NCBI GenBank assembly: GCA_012513195.1
Contig: JAAZCR010000007.1
Span: 1 to 10,207 of the forward strand
DNA length: 10,207 bases
DNA from: Bacilli bacterium
Lineage (GTDB): Bacteria; Bacillota_I; Bacilli_A; Haloplasmatales; Haloplasmataceae
Reading direction: 5' to 3'
Shown: positions 1-6,158 of the stretch, piece after piece
Numbering within the stretch: the stretch's first letter is position 1
How the letters are laid out: each line of letters starts with the position of its first letter
Notes under the pieces: model-generated
What the model was told of the DNA's origin: nothing
What the model saw: the letters and a program-made list of their open reading frames with translations, nothing else
The model's database searches: none
Made by a program: the position numbers and the translations under genes

Positions 1-141
1 ATATATAACTACACTTCCAATTATAATTATAATATAATAATATTAATATTTCTATACTAAGAGAACTAACTCTTAACTTTAATATACGAAACAAGGATTG
101 AAACTAAAAATTAGTTCGGTCGATACCCGCTTTTCTGGCTA

Positions 142-178
142 GTTGAAGTGCAAGATCCATTATAACAAGGATTGAAAC
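142..178 (+). repeat. Intact CRISPR repeat unit
   Basis: This 37-nt unit begins GTTGAAGTGC and ends CAAGGATTGAAAC. Its last 15 nt recur exactly at 90-104, one 74-nt period upstream, and it aligns without gaps to 216-252, one period downstream. It is the reference unit for the array because it has the standard GTT...GAAAC ends. Confidence 0.8.
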
Positions 179-215
179 CATTCAAGCTCGACACGGATGT
201 CACGGTAGATACCGT

Positions 216-252
216 GTTAAATTGAGTAATACATTAAAACAAAACATTAAAC
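216..252 (+). repeat. Degenerate terminal CRISPR repeat
   Basis: Aligned without gaps to the intact unit, 24 of 37 positions agree, including the GTT start, the central CATTA block and the AAAC end. It starts exactly 37 nt after the intact repeat ends. AT-rich background inflates chance matches, but the fixed spacing and conserved ends make a decayed last repeat the best reading. Confidence 0.6.
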
Positions 253-332
253 ATAATATATGCAAGAACTTAAAAAAGTATTTTTTAATTAATAAAAATT
301 TATATTCTATGTAACATCCATAAAACCTTTAT

Positions 333-358
333 AAGAGCTTTAAGCTCTTTTCTTTTTT
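333..358 (+). terminator. Intrinsic terminator upstream of recG
   Basis: A 6-bp stem AAGAGC (333-338) pairs with GCTCTT (344-349) around a 5-nt loop and is followed by a nearly pure T run (350-358). It lies about 80 nt downstream of the CRISPR remnant and ahead of the recG promoter. It would end any + strand transcript coming through the array or from an upstream gene and insulate recG. Confidence 0.75.
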
Positions 359-371
359 GACAAAAAATCTA

Positions 372-401
372 TTGATATACAAATATTTGCGTAAATATGA
401 T
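372..401 (+). promoter_or_regulatory. Candidate recG promoter
   Basis: A -35-like TTGATA (372-377) and a -10-like TATGAT (396-401) are separated by 18 nt, placing a start near 408 and a leader of about 30 nt before the recG ATG. A perfect TTGACA at 357-362 overlaps the preceding terminator T run but has only a poor -10 at proper distance, so I prefer the first pair. Confidence 0.5.
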
Positions 402-437
402 AAAATTAACTTATGATTAAGTTGTGGGACTGATAAT

Positions 438-2480
438 ATGGAAAGATTAAAAGAAGTAAAAATAGAAAGTATTAAGGGTATCAGTAAAACAATGATAGAA
501 CACCTTCATAATCATGATATATATACAGTATATGATCTACTAAATTACTTTCCATATCGGTATGAGAATTATGAAGTAGTAAATATTAATCGAGTTGAAC
601 ATAATGAAAAAGTAACAGTAGTAGGACAAATAGTCTCTGAACCTGTATTTTACTACTTTCAACGTAATAAGAATCGCTTAACCTTCAGTATGTTAGTTAA
701 TGACTTAATCATTAAAGTAGTAGCGTTTAACCGGGATTTTTTAAATAATAAAATCAGTAAACAAATGTATGTTACTGTTACAGGTAAATATGATAAGATA
801 AAAAAACAAATCATCGCTCAGAAATTACAGTTAAAAGCACAAGATGATGATAAAATTGTACCTGTTTATTCTTTAAAGAATCTTAAACCAATACATTTTC
901 AAGGTATTATAAGAAAAGCCCTTGATCAATATGGTTACTTAATTAATGATGACTTGCCCTTGTCTTTACAGAATAAGTATCGGCTTGTTTCAAGTTTAGA
1001 TGTATATAAATTTGCGCATTTCCCAGTAAATAATGAACAAGTAAGACAAGTAAGTCGAAGAGTGAAATATGAAGAACTCTTAAAGTTTCAACTTAAAATG
1101 GCTTATTTAAAGTATCGTGATCGCAAAAACTTTATTAAAGAACCTAAAATCTTTGATGAAAGTAGAGTTAAAGTATTCATTAATAACCTTCCTTTTACCT
1201 TAACTAATGACCAAATGAAGGTTATTAATGAAATCTTACATGACCTTAAACAAAACTACCAAATGAATCGATTATTACAAGGTGATGTTGGTAGTGGTAA
1301 AACCATTGTCGCTGTTATCGCATTATACGCGAATTATTTAAGTGGATATCAAGGCTGTATTATGGCTCCTACTGAAATCCTCGCTGAACAACATTACCGT
1401 AACTTAGTTGATATCTTTAAGGGTTATGGAGTTAAAGTTGAACTTTTAACTAGTTCAATCACTGGTAAGAGTAGACAAATAATTCTAGATGATTTAATTA
1501 ATGGTAAGATTGATATTATTGTTGGGACGCATGCTTTAATTAGTGAAGGTGTCAATTTTAAGAATTTAGGATTTATCTGTATCGATGAACAACATCGCTT
1601 TGGAGTAAATCAGCGTAAGATTCTTAAGGAAAAAGGTGACCGTCCCGATGCCTTATTCCTAAGCGCTACTCCTATTCCCCGTACACTTGCCTTAACTACT
1701 TTTGGGGATATGGATGTATCAAGTATAAGAGAGATGCCAAAAGGCCGTAAACCAATTAAGACATATGTGATAGGTAGTGACCTAGAACAGCGGTTAGTTT
1801 CTTTTATTGATAAAGAAATAAGTAGTGGTAGACAAGTCTATATTATTACACCACTAATTGAAGAATCAGAAAAAATAGACCTTGAAAATGCTTATAATGT
1901 CTATGAAAAATACCAACAATACTTCCTAGGTAAATATCAGGTAGGATTATTACACGGTAAAATGAGCAATGAAGAAAAAGACAACATAATGCATAAGTTT
2001 TTAAACAACGAAATTCAGATTCTAGTCTCCACCACCGTTGTCGAAGTAGGTGTCAATGTCCCTAATGCCTCTGTGATGGTCATTATCGACGCTCATCGGT
2101 TTGGGCTTGCCCAACTCCACCAATTAAGAGGGCGGGTGGGGCGGGGTAATCATCAATCCTACTGTATCCTCGTCTCCGATTACGATAATGAAAAATCCCG
2201 AGAGCGATTAGAAATTCTCACCCAAACCACCAATGGCTTTGAAATTGCTGAAGCGGATCTACGCTTACGTGGTCCTGGTGATTTCTTTGGTTCACGTCAG
2301 TCAGGCTTACCAGAGTTTAAAATGGCAGATTTAATAAATGATTATAAAATACTAGAAGTCGCAAGAGATGATGCGAATATCATTGTATCAAGTGGCGAAT
2401 TATTCACCAATCCTGAATATTTTGCATTAAAAGCGTATATTGAGCGTGAACTTATAGACACAAATGAATTATTCGATTAA
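438..2480 (+). CDS. recG: ATP-dependent DNA helicase RecG
   Basis: RecG unwinds and remodels branched DNA such as stalled replication forks and Holliday junctions, driving fork reversal during recombination and repair. The 680 residues match the usual family length (about 680-690). The N-terminal third is the wedge/OB-fold region that binds the junction. The helicase core follows: Walker A GDVGSGKT (282-289), the DEQH box (383-386, in DEQHRFGV), motif III SATPIPRT (from 409) and motif VI QLRGRVGRG (562-570). The TRG-like segment after motif VI (GFEIAEADLRLRGPGDFFGSRQSG) is also present, so the gene looks complete. The ATG at 438 follows a weak GTGGGA site. About 2041-2160 is strikingly GC-rich compared with the rest of the gene and carries a G-quadruplex motif in the motif VI codons. 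It heads the series running to rnc. Confidence 0.97.
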   Translation: MERLKEVKIESIKGISKTMIEHLHNHDIYTVYDLLNYFPYRYENYEVVNINRVEHNEKVTVVGQIVSEPVFYYFQRNKNRLTFSMLVNDLIIKVVAFNRDFLNNKISKQMYVTVTGKYDKIKKQIIAQKLQLKAQDDDKIVPVYSLKNLKPIHFQGIIRKALDQYGYLINDDLPLSLQNKYRLVSSLDVYKFAHFPVNNEQVRQVSRRVKYEELLKFQLKMAYLKYRDRKNFIKEPKIFDESRVKVFINNLPFTLTNDQMKVINEILHDLKQNYQMNRLLQGDVGSGKTIVAVIALYANYLSGYQGCIMAPTEILAEQHYRNLVDIFKGYGVKVELLTSSITGKSRQIILDDLINGKIDIIVGTHALISEGVNFKNLGFICIDEQHRFGVNQRKILKEKGDRPDALFLSATPIPRTLALTTFGDMDVSSIREMPKGRKPIKTYVIGSDLEQRLVSFIDKEISSGRQVYIITPLIEESEKIDLENAYNVYEKYQQYFLGKYQVGLLHGKMSNEEKDNIMHKFLNNEIQILVSTTVVEVGVNVPNASVMVIIDAHRFGLAQLHQLRGRVGRGNHQSYCILVSDYDNEKSRERLEILTQTTNGFEIAEADLRLRGPGDFFGSRQSGLPEFKMADLINDYKILEVARDDANIIVSSGELFTNPEYFALKAYIERELIDTNELFD

Positions 2481-2523
2481 AATTAAGGAAAAATATGGAT
2501 AATAAGAATATTAGGTGAATAGT

Positions 2524-3039
2524 ATGAAATTTATCATTCGCGAAGTAATTAAAAGTGATGTACCTACATTTCATAAATTTGCGACCGATCGGGAAGTAGC
2601 CTACTTTAACAACACCGATATGATGGAAAGTTTTGAAAGTTTCCACAAACGTTATGAACCTTATTTCTTAGGTCAAATAGATAATTTGAAGATCTTTACG
2701 ATTTGTATCGATGAGATGATTATCGGCAAGATGGATATTACCTATGACTTAAAGAATCGGTCGGGGGAATTTAATATCGTGATTGGTAATAAAAACTTTT
2801 GGGGTAGGGGTTACGGCTTAAAAGCCTTAAATGTGCTATTTCGTTATGCCTTTAATAATTTAGGTTTAAATCGTTTATCATGTAAGGTTTATGCCTTTAA
2901 TTATCGCATGATGAACTTACTACGCAAACTTAAAATGCATGTGGATGGTGTCCTAAGAGAAGCTGAATATGTCCATGGACGCTTTACCGATGTATATATA
3001 TTTAGTATTTTAAGAAAAGAATACGAAGGAGATGTATGA
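2524..3039 (+). CDS. GNAT N-acetyltransferase, RimJ/RimL type
   Basis: This 171-residue protein has the fold and length of the RimJ/RimL/SpeG branch of GNAT acetyltransferases, which move an acetyl group from acetyl-CoA to an amine, often the N-terminus of a ribosomal protein; the substrate cannot be read from sequence. The CoA-binding motif A is visible as the G-rich GNKNFWGRGYGLKAL stretch (about residues 89-103), followed by the typical LSCKVYAFNYRMMNLLRKLKM and a C-terminal strand ending VYIFSILRKEY. I chose the ATG at 2524: AGGTG at 2513-2517 sits 6 nt before it, whereas the GTG at 2515 lies inside that site and has no site of its own. It ends TGA, 1 nt before the plsX ATG, so the two are probably translationally coupled. 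In many Bacilli fapR, not a GNAT gene, lies next to plsX. Confidence 0.88.
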   Translation: MKFIIREVIKSDVPTFHKFATDREVAYFNNTDMMESFESFHKRYEPYFLGQIDNLKIFTICIDEMIIGKMDITYDLKNRSGEFNIVIGNKNFWGRGYGLKALNVLFRYAFNNLGLNRLSCKVYAFNYRMMNLLRKLKMHVDGVLREAEYVHGRFTDVYIFSILRKEYEGDV

Positions 3040-3040
3040 A

Positions 3041-4045
3041 ATGATTAGGATTGCGGTTGATGCGATGGGTGGCGACCATGCACCTAAAATTACTGTATTG
3101 GGGGTCATGGAAGCTGTCAAAGAGTTTGATGATATTGAAATAACTTTATATGGTGATGAAAATTTAATTCGTCCTTTATTAACTGATACGACAAGAATTA
3201 AGGTTGTCCATTGTGATGATTATTTCCGCATGGATGAAAAAGACTTAGCGGTAGGTGTAAGACGGCGGAAAGAAGCATCGATGATTAAAGCAATGCAGTC
3301 ATGTAAAGATGGAGAAAACGATGCGGTCGTAACCGCTGGTCCCACTGCCGCAGTAGTATCTGGTGGGACATTAATCGTCCAGCGCATTCCTGGTTTTCAT
3401 CGCCCTGCCTTAGGTCCAACAATTCCGCAAGCCAATGGTAAATACATGTTACTGTTAGACTGTGGCGCCAATAGCGTATGTAAACCTGAATGGTTACTTC
3501 AATTTGCGCAAATTGGCTCTATTTACTGTGAAAAAGTGCTTGGAGTGGAAAATCCTCGGATTGGTTTACTAAATAACGGTGAAGAAGAAGGAAAGGGCCG
3601 GGAACTAGAAAACATCACTTATCAATTATTGAAAGAATCAGGATTAAAATTTATTGGCAATGTTGAAGGTAAAGAAATCTTGATGCATAAATGCGACGTC
3701 TTAGTTACTGATGGTTTCTCAGGTAATATCGCTTTAAAGACCATTGAAGGTACTGCTAAAGGTGTCGGACAAATTCTTAAGGAATCCCTCATGTCTAGTA
3801 TCTTAGGTAAACTAGGGGCACTACTTGCGAAGAAAAACCTCAGTTTAGTAAAAAAACGGTTAGACCCAAGCGTAATTGGTGGTGCTGTTCTCTTCGGTTG
3901 TAACTCAATCGTAGTTAAAGCCCATGGTTCAAGCGATAGTTTTGCGTTTATGAATGCGATTAGACAAGCTCGCAAAGCAGTAAAAGAAGAAGTTATCCCA
4001 AAGGTTAAAGAAGTACTTACAGAAAGTAACGCTAATGAAGATTAG
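3041..4045 (+). CDS. plsX: Phosphate acyltransferase PlsX
   Basis: PlsX is a peripheral membrane enzyme that makes acyl-phosphate from acyl-ACP and phosphate, feeding PlsY for the first acylation of glycerol-3-phosphate in phospholipid synthesis. The 334 residues match the family (about 330-345). Visible landmarks are the N-terminal IAVDAMGGDHAP, GPTAAVVSGGTLIVQRIPG, LLLDCGAN, IGLLNNGEEEGKG, VTDGFSGNIALKT and the C-terminal GCNSIVVKAHGSSD. I place the start at the ATG at 3041 because AAGGAG (3026-3031) is 9 nt upstream and the protein then begins MIRIAVDAMGG like its homologues; the ATG at 3032 directly abuts that site and overlaps the upstream gene. It ends TAG 11 nt before rnc. No fabD, fabG or acpP follows, unlike in Bacillus. 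Confidence 0.96.
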   Translation: MIRIAVDAMGGDHAPKITVLGVMEAVKEFDDIEITLYGDENLIRPLLTDTTRIKVVHCDDYFRMDEKDLAVGVRRRKEASMIKAMQSCKDGENDAVVTAGPTAAVVSGGTLIVQRIPGFHRPALGPTIPQANGKYMLLLDCGANSVCKPEWLLQFAQIGSIYCEKVLGVENPRIGLLNNGEEEGKGRELENITYQLLKESGLKFIGNVEGKEILMHKCDVLVTDGFSGNIALKTIEGTAKGVGQILKESLMSSILGKLGALLAKKNLSLVKKRLDPSVIGGAVLFGCNSIVVKAHGSSDSFAFMNAIRQARKAVKEEVIPKVKEVLTESNANED

Positions 4046-4056
4046 CGGGTGGTATA

Positions 4057-4776
4057 GTGAAAAGGATATCGTTGAAAAAGTTTTGTTCAAAATATGATCT
4101 TGAATTTAGTAATATTGAGTTATTAAGAACTGCTTTAACCCATTCATCTTTTGTGAATGAGCATCGTTCTGATGAATATCAAGATAACGAGCGTTTAGAG
4201 TTCCTTGGGGATGCGGTATTACAACTAGCGATGAGTGAATTCATCTATAAAAACTTTGCCAATTATAATGAAGGGGAAATGACCAAATTACGAGCGCAAC
4301 ATGTGTGTGAACCAGCGCTAGTAACATATGCCAATCGGTTAAACCTAGGTAAGTATTTAAGACTAGGTAAAGGTGAAGAAACAAGTGGGGGAAGGTCACG
4401 ACCTGCCATCCTAGCGGATGCCTTTGAAGCTGTTTTAGGGGCAATCTTTTTAGATCAAGGATATCAAGCAGTATATAAATTCCTTGATCAAGTCGTTTTC
4501 CCTTATTTAAAAGATGGTAACTTCGTCAATGTGATTGATTATAAAAGTAAGTTACAAGAACTCGTTCAAGCTGATAATAATCGCTCCATTCGTTATGAAA
4601 TCGTCGATGCGATTGGTCCCGCTCACCAAAGAACTTTCGTTTCTGAGGTTTATATGGACAACATCAAAATGGGTGTTGGTAGTGGGCATTCGAAAAAAGA
4701 AGCTGAACAAAATGCGGCTAAAGCTGCTTTAGAGAAAATGGCTTATGATAAAACTCTTAAGGATGAAGATCTTTAA
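4057..4776 (+). CDS. rnc: Ribonuclease III
   Basis: RNase III cleaves double-stranded RNA and processes rRNA precursors and structured mRNAs in the cytoplasm, acting as a homodimer. The 239 residues hold the endonuclease domain with the signature NERLEFLGDAVL (E45-E48-D52 region) and the second metal-binding pair D121 and E124 in ADAFEAVLGAIFLDQG. A double-stranded RNA-binding domain covers about residues 161-232, starting DYKSKLQELVQ and ending with the conserved SKKEAEQNAAKAALEKM. All catalytic residues are present. It starts with GTG behind a GGGTGG site (4047-4052, 4 nt away) and ends TAA inside the right arm of a strong terminator hairpin. It is the last gene of the recG-plsX series. In many Bacillota smc follows directly; here three other genes come between. 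Confidence 0.97.
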   Translation: MKRISLKKFCSKYDLEFSNIELLRTALTHSSFVNEHRSDEYQDNERLEFLGDAVLQLAMSEFIYKNFANYNEGEMTKLRAQHVCEPALVTYANRLNLGKYLRLGKGEETSGGRSRPAILADAFEAVLGAIFLDQGYQAVYKFLDQVVFPYLKDGNFVNVIDYKSKLQELVQADNNRSIRYEIVDAIGPAHQRTFVSEVYMDNIKMGVGSGHSKKEAEQNAAKAALEKMAYDKTLKDEDL

Positions 4777-4785
4777 GAGTTTTTA
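4750..4785 (+). terminator. Intrinsic terminator overlapping the rnc 3' end
   Basis: The left arm (4750-4764) pairs with the right arm (4769-4783) over 15 positions (one G-T wobble) around a GAAG tetraloop, ending in a TTTTT run at 4780-4784. The rnc stop codon (4774-4776) lies within the right arm, so the last nine codons of rnc build the hairpin. It separates the recG-rnc transcript from the downstream marR unit. Confidence 0.85.
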
Positions 4786-4802
4786 TTCTATATCTACAAA
4801 TA

Positions 4803-4838
4803 TTGACAATATAGATTATTTAATATAATATATATAAT
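4803..4838 (+). promoter_or_regulatory. Candidate promoter of the marR-GT8-cls unit
   Basis: A perfect TTGACA (4803-4808) is followed by TATAAT at 4824-4829 (15-nt spacer) and a second TATAAT at 4833-4838; TAATAT at 4826-4831 would give the ideal 17-nt spacer. The region is almost pure A+T, so the exact -10 is uncertain, but its place just after the rnc terminator and before marR supports a promoter here. Confidence 0.6.
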
Positions 4839-4849
4839 GTATATATATT
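4827..4849. promoter_or_regulatory. Candidate MarR operator palindrome
   Basis: AATATATAT (4827-4835) is the exact reverse complement of ATATATATT (4841-4849), with a 5-nt centre. It overlaps the -10 region and start site of the unit, where an autorepressing MarR dimer usually binds. A second inverted repeat, TCTATAT/ATATAGA (4787-4793 and 4809-4815), brackets the -35. The low sequence complexity makes chance palindromes likely, so this is only a candidate. Confidence 0.3.
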
Positions 4850-4878
4850 TTTAAATTTATTATATATAAGGTGAAAAT

Positions 4879-5322
4879 ATGGATATTAACGACCTTAAAG
4901 AGATTATTTGGACTTATGTCCGTAATATCACCGATAATATTAATCTGGCGATTACACCTATCTGTGATAAACATGGTCTAACACTTTTACAGACGCGAAT
5001 ATTAATGGTGCTTTTAAAAAATGGTAAATGTACCATTGGTGAATTAGCTGATGAAGTGAATATGGCAGGGACAAATATTTCTACGATGTGTAAAAAGTTA
5101 GATCGCAGGGGGTTAATAACGCGTAAACGTGAAGTGCGGGACGAGCGGGTAGTAAAAGTTACATTAACAGAAAAGGGGAAAGAGGTGGCTAACTTAATTA
5201 ATCAAGAAATCGATGAAAAGATTAAGGTGGTACTAAATGAAGAAAATCAAGATACTATGGAGGTAATTATTAGGGGATTAACTAAATTACGGGATTTATT
5301 ATTTAAAATGAGAGAAAGTTAA
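4879..5322 (+). CDS. MarR-family transcriptional regulator
   Basis: A 147-residue winged helix-turn-helix regulator of the MarR family, which acts as a dimer and typically represses its own operon until a small ligand or oxidation releases it. The recognition region reads LTLLQTRILMVLLKNGKCTIGELADEVNMAGTNISTMCKKLDRRGLI (about residues 34-80), followed by the wing TRKREVRDERVVKVTLTEKGKE with the DxR motif characteristic of the family. The flanking helices (1-30 and 110-147) form the dimer interface. An AAGGTG site lies 5 nt before the ATG. It is the first gene of a unit with the glycosyltransferase and cardiolipin synthase downstream, so those envelope genes are its likely targets; the signal it senses cannot be inferred. 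It contains two cysteines (C24, C51), plus C67 in the DNA-binding part, so redox sensing is possible but unproven. Confidence 0.93.
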   Translation: MDINDLKEIIWTYVRNITDNINLAITPICDKHGLTLLQTRILMVLLKNGKCTIGELADEVNMAGTNISTMCKKLDRRGLITRKREVRDERVVKVTLTEKGKEVANLINQEIDEKIKVVLNEENQDTMEVIIRGLTKLRDLLFKMRES

Positions 5323-5336
5323 AGTGGGGGAAATAT

Positions 5337-6152
5337 ATGAATATTTTAATTACACTTGATTCTAATTATTTATGGCCTTTACGGGTAATGTTGACGTCAA
5401 TGATTATGAATAATCCCAATGAAACATTTGATATTTATTTAATGCATTCACGACTAAAAGATGAAGAAATTGAAGATTTGGCCAAGTTTATTAAGAAAAA
5501 TAACATGAGACTTCATGTAGTGGAAATAGATGACCATTATTTTAACGACGCTAAAGTCTGTATGCATTATCCGAAAGAAATGTACTACCGTTTATTAGCT
5601 CATAAGTTTTTACCACAAGAACTGAGAAGAATCTTATACTTAGATCCAGATATTTTAGTCTTAAATCCCTTAAGAAGTTTTTATGAAACGGATTTAACTA
5701 ATTTTATGTATGCAGCTTGTTGTCATAAGAAGTTTGCGATCAGGTTTGTTAATCAATTGCGCTTTAGTGCTCATAAGATTTATAATTACTATAATTCAGG
5801 AGTTTTATTAATTAATCTTGATCTTGTACGTGAACATGTCAATGAACATGAGATTTTCGCCTTTGTGGACAAGTACCATAATCGGTTGATTCTACCAGAT
5901 CAGGATGTCTTGAATGCCTTATATTCAGGTAAAATTAAAGAGATGGATGAAATTTATTATAATTATGATGCTCGTTTGTATTTGTACTATAAAACCCTAA
6001 CCTATGGTAAATGTGACATGGATTATGTGATAAATAATACTGTTTTCTTACATTTTTGTGGTAAGAAAAAACCTTGGAACAAAAAATACATGAGCCCTTT
6101 CCTGTCATTATATAAACATTACGAAAAGTGTGCTAAGCTTTTGTCGGAGTGA
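5337..6152 (+). CDS. Family 8 glycosyltransferase (GspA/LgtC-like)
   Basis: A 271-residue retaining glycosyltransferase of family GT8, which transfers a hexose from a UDP-sugar to a lipid, polysaccharide or protein acceptor. The N-terminus MNILITLDSNYLWPLRVMLTS is the nucleotide-binding start of the family. The metal-binding DxD motif is D103-P-D105 in LYLDPDIL, followed by NYYNSGVLLINLDL and LPDQDVLNALYSG. The C-terminal HFCGKKKPW (from H239) is the GT8 HxxGxxKPW motif. No signal peptide or membrane segment is visible. A GGGGG site lies 6 nt before the ATG, 14 nt after marR. It ends with two consecutive TGA codons and is in the same reading frame as the cls gene that follows. Its position beside cardiolipin synthase suggests a membrane glycolipid or cell-surface acceptor; that is inference. 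Confidence 0.92.
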   Translation: MNILITLDSNYLWPLRVMLTSMIMNNPNETFDIYLMHSRLKDEEIEDLAKFIKKNNMRLHVVEIDDHYFNDAKVCMHYPKEMYYRLLAHKFLPQELRRILYLDPDILVLNPLRSFYETDLTNFMYAACCHKKFAIRFVNQLRFSAHKIYNYYNSGVLLINLDLVREHVNEHEIFAFVDKYHNRLILPDQDVLNALYSGKIKEMDEIYYNYDARLYLYYKTLTYGKCDMDYVINNTVFLHFCGKKKPWNKKYMSPFLSLYKHYEKCAKLLSE

Positions 6153-6158
6153 TGAACA

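Larger units (their letters stand above)
68..252 (+). CRISPR. Degenerate mini CRISPR array (two 37-nt spacers)
   Basis: Three repeat units are spaced exactly 74 nt apart. The middle one (142-178, 37 nt) looks intact and ends in ATTGAAAC, the usual 3' end of type I/III repeats, which becomes the crRNA 5' handle; this suggests transcription on the + strand. The left unit (68-104) shares only its last 15 nt (90-104) with it. The right unit (216-252) matches at 24 of 37 positions without gaps, as expected of a decayed leader-distal repeat. The two spacers (105-141 and 179-215) are both 37 nt and richer in G+C (15/37 and 19/37) than the flanking DNA. The repeat holds a weak hairpin (ATCC pairing with GGAT). 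No cas gene lies in the window, so the array may be orphaned or act with cas genes elsewhere. The subtype is inferred only from the repeat end. Confidence 0.72.

Noticed and set aside
253..332. Possible small gene or RNA between the array and the terminator
   Set aside because: The stretch is AT-rich with no open frame with a start and ribosome site and no clear structure.
357..362. TTGACA as the recG -35
   Set aside because: It overlaps the terminator T run and has only a poor -10 (CAAATA) at 17 nt; TTGATA/TATGAT at 372-401 fits better.
2515..2517. GTG start for the acetyltransferase
   Set aside because: The GTG is part of the AGGTG ribosome binding site that serves the ATG at 2524.
3032..3034. 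ATG start for plsX
   Set aside because: It directly abuts AAGGAG with no spacer and adds three residues not seen in homologues; the ATG at 3041 has 9-nt spacing.
3622..3975. Open frame of 117 codons on the minus strand within plsX
   Set aside because: It lies wholly inside a well-supported gene, has no recognisable motif and reads as a codon-bias shadow. The same holds for the other minus-strand frames (2452-2646, 4241-4444, 7272-7556, 7724-7981, 8894-9481, 10019-10204).
4535..4732. 65-codon plus-strand frame inside rnc
   Set aside because: It overlaps the RNase III RNA-binding domain in another frame and has no homology I recognise.
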